A model generated the notes under the pieces. The model made no database searches, was not told the DNA's origin, and worked only from the letters and a program-made list of their open reading frames with translations. Below, piece after piece: positions 53,606-63,996 of a stretch of 64,000 bases of DNA. Position 1 is the first letter of the stretch. Every line of letters starts with the position of its first letter. A program made the translations under genes and the position numbers. This DNA is from CAWKEY01 sp963696315 (lineage in GTDB: Bacteria > Pseudomonadota > Gammaproteobacteria > Methylococcales > Methylomonadaceae). The DNA lies in contig CAVOJU010000021.1 in assembly GCA_963696315.1 (NCBI GenBank), positions 1-64,000 of the forward strand, read 5' to 3'.

Positions 53606-56002
53606 ATGACCACTTCTGACCAATCGACAACTGACACAGCCGTTTCGCCTCTAAGCAAAGATGAACTGCAAAGGCTTAACGCGTATTGGCGTGCCTGCAC
53701 TTACCTGGCCGCCGGCATGATTTATCTGCGGGACAATCCGCTATTGAAAGAGCCGCTTAAGCCCGAACATATCAAGAACCGGCTCTTAGGCCACTGGGGT
53801 TCAAGTCCCGGCCTGAGCTTTGCCTATATACACATGAACCGACTCATCAACAAATATGGGCTTGACGCCATTTTTCTGGCCGGCCCCGGCCATGGTGCAC
53901 CAGGCGTGTTGGCTCCGGTTTATCTGGAAGGAACGTACGCGGAAATTTACCCCAACAAGGGCGAAGACGAAGAAGGCATGTTGCAATTCTTCAAGGAGTT
54001 TTCATTTCCCGGCGGTATCGGCAGCCATTGCACACCCGAGACACCCGGATCGATTCATGAAGGCGGCGAACTGGGCTACAGTATTTCTCATGCCTACGGC
54101 GCTGCTTTCGATAACCCGGATTTGCTGGTCACGGTAGTCGTCGGCGATGGCGAATCGGAAACCGGGCCCTTGGCAACCTCCTGGCATTCCAATAAATTCC
54201 TCAACCCCATTAGCGATGGCGCGGTATTGCCAATCTTGCATCTGAACGGTTACAAGATCAACAATCCGACAATCTTGTCGCGCATTTCCCATGATGAACT
54301 GGAGCGCCTGTTTCAGGGTTATGGTTATACGCCCTATTTCGTAGAGGGTAGCGACCCCGGGACGATGCACCAACTGATGGCAGGCGTTCTCGAAACGTGC
54401 GTGCTGGAAATTCGACGCATTCAGGAGGAAGCTCGCCGAACCGGTATTGCAACCCGCCAGCGTTGGCCAATGATTGTCTTGCGTAGCCCGAAAGGCTGGA
54501 CAGGGCCCAAAGAAGTGGATGGGCATAAAGTTGAAGGCTTTTGGCGCTCGCACCAGGTGCCGCTTGCGGGCATGAAAGAAAATCCCGCCCACCTGAAACA
54601 ACTGGAAGACTGGCTGCGCAGTTATAAACCTGAAGAATTATTTGATGCCACCGGCAGATTGATCCCAGAGCTTAAGGCTCTGGCGCCTAAAGGCACACGC
54701 CGCATGAGTGCGAATCCGCATGCTAACGGCGGTCTGTTGCGTAAAGCCTTGCGGAAGCCGGATTTCCGGGATTATGCACTGGCATTGGAAAGTCCGGGGA
54801 CAGTCACAGCGGAAAACACGCGCCCCTTGGGCAAATTCCTGCGCGATATTATGGCCGATAACATGCATAATTTTCGTGTGTTCGGCCCCGATGAAAACAG
54901 CTCCAACAAGCTGGATGACATTTATAAGGCCAGCAAGAAAACCTGGCTGGCGGATTATTTGCCGGAAGATGCCGATGGCGGCGAACTGTCACCGGATGGC
55001 CGGGTGATGGAAATGTTGTCGGAACATACCTTGGAAGGCTGGCTGGAAGGTTACCTGCTGACCGGCCGCCACGGCTTCTTTTCCACCTATGAAGCCTTTG
55101 TGCATGTGATTGATTCCATGTTCAACCAGCACGCCAAATGGCTGGCCATGTCCAAGGCAGTGCCCTGGCGCGCACCGGTATCCTCGCTGAACCTGCTGAT
55201 CACCTCTACCGTCTGGCGGCAGGATCACAATGGCTTTACCCATCAGGATCCTGGGTTCCTGGACGTAGTCGTTAATAAAAGCCCTTCTGTCACCCGCATT
55301 TACCTGCCGCCGGACGTGAACTGTCTGCTTTCCGTAGCCAACCATTGCCTGAAAAGCACCGACTACATCAACGTCATTGTCTGCGACAAGCAGAAGCACT
55401 TGCAATACCTGGATATGGACGCCGCCATTAAACACTGCACCAAAGGCATAGGCATCTGGGAATGGGCCAGCAATGACGATGGCTATGAACCGGATCTGGT
55501 CATGGCCTGTGCCGGTGACATTCCCACCAAGGAAGCCTTAGCCGCCGTTGTATTGCTGCGCGAGAATTTCCCGCAACTGAAAATTCGTTTTATCAATGTC
55601 GTGGATCTGTACAAATTGGTACCCAGCAGCGAACACCCACATGGTCTTTCCGATCGGGATTTCGACAGCCTGTTCACTCTCGATAAACCGATTATCTTCA
55701 ATTTCCACGGTTACCCCTGGTTGATCCATCGTCTTGCCTATCGCCGTAACAACCACAAGAACCTGCATGTGCGCGGTTACAAGGAAAAAGGCAGCATCAA
55801 TACGCCGCTGGAGCTGGCGATTCAAAACGAAACCGACCGATTCAGTCTGGCCATCGACGCTATCGACCGTATTCCCGCCTTGCGGGTATCGGGTGCTCAT
55901 GTCAAAGAAAAACTGCGTGATCAGCAAATCGAATGCCGTAACTATGCCTATGAGCACGGTATCGACAGACCGGAAGACGATCAGTGGCAGTGGCCTTATT
56001 GA
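53606..56002 (+). CDS. xfp: Xylulose-5-phosphate/fructose-6-phosphate phosphoketolase
   Basis: This thiamine-diphosphate enzyme cleaves Xu5P or F6P with phosphate to acetyl phosphate and GAP or E4P. The 798-residue protein has GPGHGAPGVLAPVYLEGTYA, ThDP-binding GDGESETGPLATSW and conserved LHLNGYKINNPTI, then TGRHGFFSTYEAFVHVIDSM and the C-terminal domain ending GIDRPEDDQWQWPY. It is complete. With acetate kinase (59.5 kb) it forms a path from sugar phosphates to acetate and ATP. Confidence 0.96.
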   Translation: MTTSDQSTTDTAVSPLSKDELQRLNAYWRACTYLAAGMIYLRDNPLLKEPLKPEHIKNRLLGHWGSSPGLSFAYIHMNRLINKYGLDAIFLAGPGHGAPGVLAPVYLEGTYAEIYPNKGEDEEGMLQFFKEFSFPGGIGSHCTPETPGSIHEGGELGYSISHAYGAAFDNPDLLVTVVVGDGESETGPLATSWHSNKFLNPISDGAVLPILHLNGYKINNPTILSRISHDELERLFQGYGYTPYFVEGSDPGTMHQLMAGVLETCVLEIRRIQEEARRTGIATRQRWPMIVLRSPKGWTGPKEVDGHKVEGFWRSHQVPLAGMKENPAHLKQLEDWLRSYKPEELFDATGRLIPELKALAPKGTRRMSANPHANGGLLRKALRKPDFRDYALALESPGTVTAENTRPLGKFLRDIMADNMHNFRVFGPDENSSNKLDDIYKASKKTWLADYLPEDADGGELSPDGRVMEMLSEHTLEGWLEGYLLTGRHGFFSTYEAFVHVIDSMFNQHAKWLAMSKAVPWRAPVSSLNLLITSTVWRQDHNGFTHQDPGFLDVVVNKSPSVTRIYLPPDVNCLLSVANHCLKSTDYINVIVCDKQKHLQYLDMDAAIKHCTKGIGIWEWASNDDGYEPDLVMACAGDIPTKEALAAVVLLRENFPQLKIRFINVVDLYKLVPSSEHPHGLSDRDFDSLFTLDKPIIFNFHGYPWLIHRLAYRRNNHKNLHVRGYKEKGSINTPLELAIQNETDRFSLAIDAIDRIPALRVSGAHVKEKLRDQQIECRNYAYEHGIDRPEDDQWQWPY

Positions 56003-56032
56003 GGGTCGCTATCGATAAGCTGAGCCAGAAGC

Positions 56033-56057
56033 AGGACTGGGTTTGCAACCCAGTCCT
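56033..56057. repeat. Hairpin repeat 1 between xfp and glgP
   Basis: AGGACTGGGTT pairs with AACCCAGTCCT around a three-base loop (perfect 11-base stem). It could end or stabilise the xfp message. Its GGGTTTGCAA core recurs in the second hairpin 62 bases on. Confidence 0.65.
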
Positions 56058-56118
56058 TAACGTTCAAAAAATCTTTATGCAAAAATGCGCTTTACGTAGC
56101 ATGGCAGAAACGTTACGA

Positions 56119-56137
56119 ACGGGTTTGCAAAACCCGT
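56119..56137. repeat. Hairpin repeat 2 between xfp and glgP
   Basis: ACGGGTTT pairs with AAACCCGT around a three-base loop. It shares the core GGGTTTGCAA with the hairpin at 56033-56057, and both resemble repetitive extragenic palindromes. It lies about 65 bases before glgP. Confidence 0.6.
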
Positions 56138-56207
56138 CCGGCTTAAGTTTCGCAGGGCCGAATGCGAAGAGCATGGCTGGAATGACAATGTTGCCGAGGA
56201 TATGAAC

Positions 56208-58745
56208 ATGACAATGAACAACAAGAAAACGGGGAGCGCTTTGCAAGAGGAAACGATGCCCGCGGCTTCCGACACCCGTACCAGCTTGCGCAATGCCGCG
56301 CTGAAACAGGCCGTGCTCGATCATTTGCTCTATAGCGTCGGCAGAGTTCCGGCAGTTGCATCTGATCATGCTTACTATAAAGCCTTGGCGCTGGCCGTGC
56401 GTGACCGGCTGCAACATCATTGGAGCAACACAATACAAGCCTATTTTTCACATGTCAGCTCCAAAAAAATAGCATGCTATTTTTCAGCCGAATTTCTGAT
56501 GGGGCCCCAGCTCGGCAGCAGCCTGGTCAATCTTGGCATCGAGCGGGAAGTTCGCGAAGCAGTTGCTGAACTCGGCAAAGATCTCGATGATCTGATGGCT
56601 TTGGAAGAGGAACCGGGCTTGGGAAATGGCGGTCTCGGAAGACTCGCCGCCTGTTATCTTGATTCACTTGCAACACTCGAGATTCCTGCGATCGGTTATG
56701 GTATCCGTTACGAATTCGGTATTTTTGACCAGGAGATTCGCGACGGCTGGCAGGTGGAAATCACGGACAAATGGCTACGCAATGGCAATCCCTGGGAATT
56801 AGCCATACCCGATATCTTTTATTACGTCAATTTCGGCGGATATTCAGAGAGCTACCAAGATGATAAGGGCTGCACCCGCAGGCGTTGGATACCGAACCGG
56901 GTAGTCAAAGGCGTGGCTTACGACACGCCGGTTCCAGGCTATCGTGTGAATACCTGCAATTCCCTGCGTCTCTGGAGCGCCGAGGCTTGCGAGTCTTTTG
57001 ATTTTCAGGCCTTTAATACCGGCGACTATTACCAGGCAGTGGACGATAAAGTGCTATCCGAGACACTGACCAAAGTTCTGTATCCCAATGATGAACCCGA
57101 GGCCGGAAAAAAGCTCCGCCTGGCACAACAATACTTTTTCGTTTCCTGTTCATTACAGGATATGTTGCGTGTCCTTGATTTTAAAGCGCAGCCGCTTGAG
57201 CATTTCCCGGATCGCTTCGCCGCCCAGCTCAATGATACCCATCCTTCGATTGCGGTGGCCGAATTAATGCGCCTATTGGTCGATGAGCGTAAGCTTGATT
57301 GGGATTCGGCCTGGCGCATTACTGTGCGCACTTTTGGCTACACGAATCACACACTGTTGCCGGAAGCCCTGGAAACCTGGTCGCTGCCCTTGTTCAGTGA
57401 AATGCTGCCACGGCATCTGGAAATAATCTACGAAATCAATGCCCGCTTTCTTGATGAAGTGCGGCTGCGTTATCCGGGCGACGATCAGCGTGTAGCGCGT
57501 CTGTCGCTGATCGACGAGGCCGGCGACAAGCGTGTACGCATGGCTCATCTCGCCTGTGTGGGCAGTCATGCCATCAACGGCGTGGCTGCGTTGCATAGCG
57601 AGCTGCTGAAGACCAGTGTGCTAAAGGATTTCTACGAACTTTGGCCGGAGCGCTTCAGCAACAAAACCAACGGCGTGACGCCGCGCCGCTTCATGGCACT
57701 GGCTAATCCCAAACTCAGCGATTTAATCACGCGCTCGATTGGCGGCGGCTGGCTTACCCAGACAGAAGAGCTCAAGAAGCTTGAGCCCTTCGCCGAAGAT
57801 GCCGCATTTCGTCAAGAGTGGCGTGCCGTCAAGCAAGCGAACAAGGAAAAACTCGCCGCTTACATACTCAAGGAAACCGGCATAGAGCTGAATTCGGCCT
57901 GGTTATTCGACATTCAGGTCAAGCGCATCCACGAATACAAGCGTCAGCATCTCAATGTGCTGCACATTATCACCTTGTACTGCCGTCTCAAGCATAATCC
58001 CGGACTCCGTATTCCGCCGCAGGCATTTATATTTGGCGGCAAGGCGGCGCCTGGTTATTTTATGGCCAAACGCATCATCAAACTGATCAATGCGGTGGGC
58101 GAGGTGGTGAATAACGACCCTGATGTGAATAAATACTTGCGGGTCGCTTTTGTTCCCAACTTCAATGTGCAGAACGCCCAGCTGATTTATCCCGCTGCCG
58201 ATTTGTCCGAACAGATTTCTACGGCGGGCAAGGAAGCATCAGGCACCGGTAATATGAAATTCACCTTGAATGGGGCGTTGACTATCGGCACCCTCGATGG
58301 CGCCAACGTCGAAATTCGTGAAGAAGTCGGCGCAGAAAATTTCTTTCTGTTCGGTTTAACCGAAGCCGAGGTCGTTAGAGTCCAGCGCGATGGCTATCAT
58401 CCGGCTGCCACTATCGAAAAAAATCCGGAGTTGTCCGAGGTCATTCATCTGATCGCTTCGGGCCATTTTTCTCATGGCGACACCGAAGTGTTCCGCCCTT
58501 TGGTGGAAAATCTATGCCAGCATGACCCCTTCCTGGTATTGGCTGATTATGCAGATTATGTGGCGTGTCAGGATAAAGTCACCGCCGCTTGGAAAGATCC
58601 CGAACAGTGGACGCGCATGTCTATCCTGAATACGGCCAGAGCCGGCAAATTTTCCTCTGACCGGGCGATTCGTGAGTATTGCGAGGAGATTTGGCAGGTA
58701 CGGCCGGTAGCCGTCAAGCTGCCCATCCATGAACGGGATCGTTAA
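56208..58745 (+). CDS. glgP: Glycogen (alpha-glucan) phosphorylase
   Basis: GlgP releases glucose-1-phosphate from glycogen. The protein has about 845 residues. Family patterns: ACYFSAEFLMGPQLGSSLVN, EEPGLGNGGLGRLAACYLDS, QLNDTHPSIAVAELMRLLVD, FNVQNAQLIYPAADLSEQIS and the PLP-Lys region EASGTGNMKFTLNGALTIGT. I prefer the start at 56208, which has GAGGA at good spacing; an ATG at 56202 is also open. The histidine phosphatase gene follows after 1 base. Confidence 0.95.
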   Translation: MTMNNKKTGSALQEETMPAASDTRTSLRNAALKQAVLDHLLYSVGRVPAVASDHAYYKALALAVRDRLQHHWSNTIQAYFSHVSSKKIACYFSAEFLMGPQLGSSLVNLGIEREVREAVAELGKDLDDLMALEEEPGLGNGGLGRLAACYLDSLATLEIPAIGYGIRYEFGIFDQEIRDGWQVEITDKWLRNGNPWELAIPDIFYYVNFGGYSESYQDDKGCTRRRWIPNRVVKGVAYDTPVPGYRVNTCNSLRLWSAEACESFDFQAFNTGDYYQAVDDKVLSETLTKVLYPNDEPEAGKKLRLAQQYFFVSCSLQDMLRVLDFKAQPLEHFPDRFAAQLNDTHPSIAVAELMRLLVDERKLDWDSAWRITVRTFGYTNHTLLPEALETWSLPLFSEMLPRHLEIIYEINARFLDEVRLRYPGDDQRVARLSLIDEAGDKRVRMAHLACVGSHAINGVAALHSELLKTSVLKDFYELWPERFSNKTNGVTPRRFMALANPKLSDLITRSIGGGWLTQTEELKKLEPFAEDAAFRQEWRAVKQANKEKLAAYILKETGIELNSAWLFDIQVKRIHEYKRQHLNVLHIITLYCRLKHNPGLRIPPQAFIFGGKAAPGYFMAKRIIKLINAVGEVVNNDPDVNKYLRVAFVPNFNVQNAQLIYPAADLSEQISTAGKEASGTGNMKFTLNGALTIGTLDGANVEIREEVGAENFFLFGLTEAEVVRVQRDGYHPAATIEKNPELSEVIHLIASGHFSHGDTEVFRPLVENLCQHDPFLVLADYADYVACQDKVTAAWKDPEQWTRMSILNTARAGKFSSDRAIREYCEEIWQVRPVAVKLPIHERDR

Positions 58746-58746
58746 C

Positions 58747-59385
58747 ATGAGCTTGAAAATTTATCTGCTTCGCCATGGCGAGACAGCGTACAGCCAACGG
58801 GGGGCTTATTGTGGAGCGCTGGATGCCGAACTGACAGCGGAAGGACACCAAATGGCCCAGGCTTTCGCCGATGCCTATCGCTCAATACCCTGGACTGATG
58901 TCTACGTCAGCCCCATGAAAAGAGCGATTGCAACGGCGCAGCCTTTGTGCGATGCGGTGGGTCTGCCCATGCAAAAGAGGGATGGTCTCCGGGAAATTGC
59001 TTACGGCGCGTGGGAGGATCGTGAGCTGGACTATGTCCGGCAGCACTACGAACATGACTTCATACGCTGGCAGACAGATCCGGCCTGGAATCCGCCCACC
59101 AATGGCGAAACTGCAATTCAGATAGCCGCTCGCGCCCTCCCTGTCATCACAGAAATCGAGTCCACACACAAGGACGGCAACGTGCTGGTAGTATCCCATA
59201 AGGCCACAATTCGTATCATTCTCTGTAGCTTGCTGGGTATCGACGTCGGCCGCTACCGGGATCGCATCAATGCCATGGCAGCCTCCATTAGCATCGTCAA
59301 GTTTGGCACCTATGGGCCGATGCTGGAAGTTTTGGGTGACCGCAGCTATATGCCTGAGTACTTACGCAAACGCTCGGGGACTTGA
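58747..59385 (+). CDS. Histidine phosphatase family protein
   Basis: The 212-residue protein has the phosphoglycerate-mutase-like active site LLRHGETAYSQRG with the phosphorylated His, and later a second His in VVSHKATIRIILCSLLG. It may act on sugar phosphates or other small phosphates. Its place between glgP and ackA suggests a role in the sugar-phosphate network, but no substrate can be read from sequence. It starts 1 base after the glgP stop. Confidence 0.88.
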   Translation: MSLKIYLLRHGETAYSQRGAYCGALDAELTAEGHQMAQAFADAYRSIPWTDVYVSPMKRAIATAQPLCDAVGLPMQKRDGLREIAYGAWEDRELDYVRQHYEHDFIRWQTDPAWNPPTNGETAIQIAARALPVITEIESTHKDGNVLVVSHKATIRIILCSLLGIDVGRYRDRINAMAASISIVKFGTYGPMLEVLGDRSYMPEYLRKRSGT

Positions 59386-59499
59386 TGTTCACAAGACTTG
59401 GGTTTACATAGCAAAAGATGAAATCCGTGATCGATAAGCAGTCCCATGCATTTCGATACCAAGACACCGAACAAATCGATATCGACTTAATCCAGCCCC

Positions 59500-60704
59500 A
59501 TGACTAAATACTTGCTTGTCATCAATGCCGGCTCATCGAGCATCAAGTTCGCTATCTACCAGAAGGATTCCTCATCTGAAGAGCTTGTTGCGGATGCTGC
59601 CGGACAAATTGAAGGCATCGGCAGCCAGCCGCGCTTCACGGTAAAGAAATCCTCTGATGACGTTTTGGTCGATCGCGAGCTTACTGTTGAAGAAGCCCGG
59701 AATCACATGGGTGCCATCACTATAATCCGCGCCTGGCTCAGAGACTATTTCGCAAATGGAACATTGCTGGCGGTGGGACATCGCGTCGTCCACGGCGGCC
59801 AACACTATTCCGCACCGGTCTTAATTGACGCCAATGTTCTGATGGAACTGGAAACCCTCGTCCCCTTGGCGCCTCTGCATCAGCCGCATAACCTCGCGAC
59901 TATCCGCGTACTGCTGGAAACCATGCCGTCGTTACCGCAAGTGGCCTGTTTTGATACGGCGTTTCACCGGACACAGCCAGATGTCGCGCAACGCTTCGCC
60001 ATACCCCGGCGCTTTGCCGAGGAAGGGGTACAGCCATTACGGATTTCACGGTTTGTCCTACGAATACATAGCCTCCGTTTTGCCTGCAGTTGAACCCACA
60101 CTTGCGGCTGCACGTATCATCGTCGCCCACTTGGGGAACGGCGCCAGTCTGTGCGCACTGCATAACGGGCGCAGCATCGCCACTACCATGGGGTTCTCTC
60201 CTCTCGATGGCCTGGTCATGGGCACCCGTTGCGGCAACATCGATCCCGGTGTGCTGCTTTATCTGATGGACCGTCATGGCATGGATAAACACGCTTTGGA
60301 ACAACTGCTTTATCATCAATCCGGTCTTTTGGGAGTTTCCGGCATTTCCAATGACATGCGTACGCTGCTTGCCAGCGACGACCCACGCGCCCAAGAAGCG
60401 ATTGAGTTGTTCGTGTATCGCGCCGGACGTGAGATTGGCTCGCTGGTCTGCCGCGCTCGGCGGCCTTGACGCGCTGATATTTACCGCCGGCATTGGTGAG
60501 CATTCCGCCGTGATTCGTGCGAAAATCTTCCGACAGGCGGCGTGGCTGGGACTTGAAGTTGACGACTCCGCCAATACCGCCGCCGCTATCTGTATTTCAA
60601 AGCCTAATTCCAAAGTCTCGGCCTGGGTTGTGCCTACCGATGAAAATCTGATGATCGCCCGGCACACCTTAAGGCAAGTATGTTTGGATGGTAATCAACC
60701 ATGA
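59500..60704 (+). CDS. ackA: Acetate kinase (two frame breaks)
   Basis: AckA converts acetyl phosphate and ADP to acetate and ATP. Blocks in order: LLVINAGSSSIKFAIYQ, VGHRVVHGGQHYSAPV, ACFDTAFHRTQPDVAQ. After a frame break near 60028 it continues YSHYGFHGLSYEYIA, IVAHLGNGASLCALHNG and GTRCGNIDPGVLLYL. A further break near 60450 leads to ALGGLDALIFTAGIGEHSAV. The first break is fixed by removing one G from a GGGG run (EEGYSHYGFHG). The rebuilt protein has about 400 residues, as usual. I think both breaks are sequence errors. Its stop overlaps glgX as ATGA. Confidence 0.9.
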
Positions 60705-62743
60705 CCATGGCAACTCCGAGCTATAAAAACCGAATTGGCGAACGGCTGCCAGGAGGAGCATCATGGAATAATGAGGGAACAAACTTTTCTGTATATAGCC
60801 AGGATGCCAAAAATATGGAGTTGCGGCTCTACGAGGCGGCTGAAAGCACTGAACCCTTCCAGGTTATCGCACTTGACCCAGACACACAGCGGACTTATTT
60901 CGCCTGGCATGTTTTCGTCGAGCAACTGCCTGTTGGTACTTATTACACATGGCGTGTGCAGCGGCAGGATGGCTCCTGGCGGGAGGTGCTTGATCCATGG
61001 GCGCGAGCAGTGAGCGATACAGGCTGGGATCGCCGTCAGGCAATCTCTGCAACTAACGGACTGCGCGGAATCGTAACCGATACCGGTTACGACTGGAATG
61101 ATCCGGCTTTCACGCCAAAACCGCTGGATGGGGCGGTTATTTATGAAATGCATGTCGGCGGCTACACGCGGCATCCGTCCGCTGGTACGCAACATCCGGG
61201 CACGTTCGCCGGCTTGATCGAGAAGATCCCCTATCTTAAAGAACTCGGCATCACGCATGTCGAACTGCTACCCGTAATGGCTTTCGACGCACGGGATGTG
61301 CCAGAAGGGGTGACTGCTTTGGGACATACAAATTATTGGGGTTACAGTCCTTATGGATTTTACGCCCCGCATCCGGATTACTGCGCGACACCGGCGGCGG
61401 TACGCGAATTCCAGGATCTCGTGGAGGCGCTACACGCGGCCGGACTGGGCATCATTCTGGATGTGGTCTTCAATCACACCAGCGAAGGCGGCGCGGGCGG
61501 GCCAACGATACATTTCAAGGCGCTAATGGACGGCATCTTCTATCATCACGACGGCCAGCACTACCGCGATTACACAGGCTGCGGAAATACCATCAACTGC
61601 AATCATCCACTGATAACGCATTTTCTCGTCTATTGCCTGGAATACTGGGTTAGAACGATGCGCGTAGACGGCTTTCGTTTTGACCTTGCCAGCGTGTTTG
61701 CGCGGGGCGAGGATGGGGCGGTGCTGACCAACCCGTCATTACCCTGGAGTATTGAGCTATCCTACGCACTAGCTCAGTCACCCATTATTGCCGAGGCATG
61801 GGACGCAACAGGCCTTTATCAGGTAGGCTCCTTTCCCGGCACTCGCTGGTCGGAGTGGAATGGCCGCTATCGCGATGTCATCAGGCGCTTCATTCGTGGC
61901 GACCGTGGCTTGGTCGGCGAAGTGGCAACTTGCCTGGCCGGCAGCAGCGATCTTTACGCCGACGAACATCGCTTACCGACCAGCAGCATTAATTTTATCA
62001 CCTGTCATGATGGATTCACGCTCTGGGATCTGGTCAGCTACAATCAAAAGCACAATCTGGCTAATGGCGAGAACAATCGCGACGGTACTGACAATAACCT
62101 GAGCTGGAATTGCGGCGAAGAGGGCGAAACATCCGATCTCAACGTTCTTGCCTTGCGCCACCGGCAAGCACGCAACTTCATGGCAATGCTGTTTCTGAGT
62201 CAAGGCGTGCCGATGTTTCTCGCGGGAGATGAATTTCTGCATACGCAGGGGGGCAACAACAACGCCTGGTGCCAGAACAATGAGATTTCCTGGCTAGACT
62301 GGAGACTGGCCGAGGCCAATCATGCAATGGTTCGTTTCGTGCGGGAGTTGATAGCCTTTCGCCGGCGTCATCCCTGTTTAAGCCGCTCACGCTTTTTTAC
62401 CGGCCAGCCAGAATCCTCGCGCGGCATTCCGGATATTACCTGGCATGGCCTGCATTTGAACGAACCGCTCTGGGACAGCCATGAGGCCCAGATTCTTGCC
62501 TTCACCATCGCCGGTAGAACGGCTACGGAGGAAGATCTGCACATCATCCTGAATATGTCCGAACAGGACATTGAAATTCAGCTTCCCGATATACCGCAAA
62601 GGCAATGGCATCTTGCCATTGATACTGCGGCGCCGTCACCGGATGACATTATCGAGCGGGTGCGCCAGCGAGCGGCAGACGGAAATATTCAGAAAGTTCA
62701 AGCGCGTAGCGTTGTTGTTTTTGAGGCACGAGAGATTAAATGA
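60701..62743 (+). CDS. glgX: Glycogen debranching enzyme GlgX
   Basis: This GH13 enzyme hydrolyses alpha-1,6 branches left by phosphorylase. In 680 residues it has an N-terminal CBM48-like domain (about 10-100) and the catalytic barrel with ILDVVFNHTSEGG, VDGFRFDLASVFARG (nucleophile Asp), PIIAEAWDATGLYQVGSF (acid/base Glu) and INFITCHDGFTLWDLVSYNQ (transition-state Asp). It pairs with glgP for glycogen breakdown and is coupled to ackA. Confidence 0.95.
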   Translation: MTMATPSYKNRIGERLPGGASWNNEGTNFSVYSQDAKNMELRLYEAAESTEPFQVIALDPDTQRTYFAWHVFVEQLPVGTYYTWRVQRQDGSWREVLDPWARAVSDTGWDRRQAISATNGLRGIVTDTGYDWNDPAFTPKPLDGAVIYEMHVGGYTRHPSAGTQHPGTFAGLIEKIPYLKELGITHVELLPVMAFDARDVPEGVTALGHTNYWGYSPYGFYAPHPDYCATPAAVREFQDLVEALHAAGLGIILDVVFNHTSEGGAGGPTIHFKALMDGIFYHHDGQHYRDYTGCGNTINCNHPLITHFLVYCLEYWVRTMRVDGFRFDLASVFARGEDGAVLTNPSLPWSIELSYALAQSPIIAEAWDATGLYQVGSFPGTRWSEWNGRYRDVIRRFIRGDRGLVGEVATCLAGSSDLYADEHRLPTSSINFITCHDGFTLWDLVSYNQKHNLANGENNRDGTDNNLSWNCGEEGETSDLNVLALRHRQARNFMAMLFLSQGVPMFLAGDEFLHTQGGNNNAWCQNNEISWLDWRLAEANHAMVRFVRELIAFRRRHPCLSRSRFFTGQPESSRGIPDITWHGLHLNEPLWDSHEAQILAFTIAGRTATEEDLHIILNMSEQDIEIQLPDIPQRQWHLAIDTAAPSPDDIIERVRQRAADGNIQKVQARSVVVFEAREIK

Positions 62744-62955
62744 CCGACATCTTCGGCAACTCCGCTTCCCAAGAATTAGAACTTGTTTGGCTCTTATCCG
62801 ATCTGGTGATTTGTTCTTATAATCCGGATAATATAAGCTGACCATTAGGCAATAGCTGGAAGTAATATCGTTTCCGAGCCGGATACAGAAACAATCATCG
62901 CTACCAGAACTCAGTTATCGTTCTCGGAAAATCCGCCTGTTTTGAGAGAAAAACA

Positions 62956-63996
62956 ATGACTCATTCCAAATCACCCATTGATCGCTATTCCCGCAGCACC
63001 AATGTCTATCGAGCGGTGCTTATCTTATTGGCGCTGTTGCCGATTGGATGCAATAGGGACGAACAGCAGGCCAGCAAGACGCCACCGGCTCAAGCTCCCA
63101 TTGCTCAGAGCGTGCAGCCAACGACCTCGACAACGGAATCCACGACGGCTCAACCGGTACCCGAGGCTCCAGCTAAACCGCTGACGGATCTTGAATCCCT
63201 GGTGGCACCCATTGCCCTGTATCCGGATCCATTGCTGGCAGAATTGCTGGTGGCCTCGACCTATCCACTCGAGGTTGTGCAGGCAGCGAGGTGGATTGAA
63301 ACCAAGCCCGATCTTGCAACGCTGAGCAGCAAAGATTGGGATGCCAGCATCATGCGGCTGGTCAGTGTACCTCTGGTCATCAAGATGATGAATGATCATC
63401 TGGACTGGACCACACAACTGGGCGACGCTTTCCTGGCCAAACCAGCCGAAGTCATGGCCGTGATACAGACGCTGCGCAAACGAGCCATGGACGCTGGCTA
63501 TCTGAAAGATACCCCGGAACAGAAGGTCACGGCACAAACCGTATCAGTAGACCAAGCGGATGGCGCTGTGGCCACCCCGGCGGTCCTGAAAAAAGAAGTC
63601 ATTACCATTGCGCCAGCCAAATCCGATACGGTTTACGTGCCTCAGTACAATCCGGAGGTTGTTTACCAAGCGCCCATGGCGCCGCCGCCAACTGGCTATC
63701 CTGCCTCGACAGTGGTGAATGTCAATGCCGCGGCACCTGTGCCCAGCTATTACCCCGCTTACTATCCACCACCCGCGACGACTACAACGTCAAGCAATGA
63801 CTCCTGGGGCAACTTCGCAACCGGAGCATTGGTAGGCGGACTGCTGACCTGGGGGATCATGGAATGGGCCGATGACGATGATTGGGACGATTACCACCAC
63901 GTCAGTCATTACTATGGCGACAGCGTCTGCCATAACGGCAACTGCTGGCACGGAGGCGGCGGGTATTATGGTGACCGGGGTAGATATCAACTATAA
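62956..63996 (+). CDS. DUF3300 family lipoprotein-like exported protein
   Basis: The 346-residue protein has an N-terminal signal with lipobox-like LLPIGC (Cys33), a Pro/Thr-rich linker and a DUF3300 domain (about 78-230) starting LESLVAPIALYPDPLLAELL then VASTYPLEVV. The C-terminal part has one hydrophobic stretch (NFATGALVGGLLTWGIMEWA) followed by an Asp/His/Gly-rich tail (DDDDWDDYHHVSHYY, HNGNCWHGGGGYYG). The function is unknown. It may be surface-anchored. A possible metal-binding role for the tail is only a guess. Confidence 0.85.
   Translation: MTHSKSPIDRYSRSTNVYRAVLILLALLPIGCNRDEQQASKTPPAQAPIAQSVQPTTSTTESTTAQPVPEAPAKPLTDLESLVAPIALYPDPLLAELLVASTYPLEVVQAARWIETKPDLATLSSKDWDASIMRLVSVPLVIKMMNDHLDWTTQLGDAFLAKPAEVMAVIQTLRKRAMDAGYLKDTPEQKVTAQTVSVDQADGAVATPAVLKKEVITIAPAKSDTVYVPQYNPEVVYQAPMAPPPTGYPASTVVNVNAAAPVPSYYPAYYPPPATTTTSSNDSWGNFATGALVGGLLTWGIMEWADDDDWDDYHHVSHYYGDSVCHNGNCWHGGGGYYGDRGRYQL

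Noticed and set aside
54002..54601. Minus-strand frame of 199 codons opposite xfp
   Set aside because: It is antisense to a highly conserved enzyme gene, and its translation resembles no protein family.
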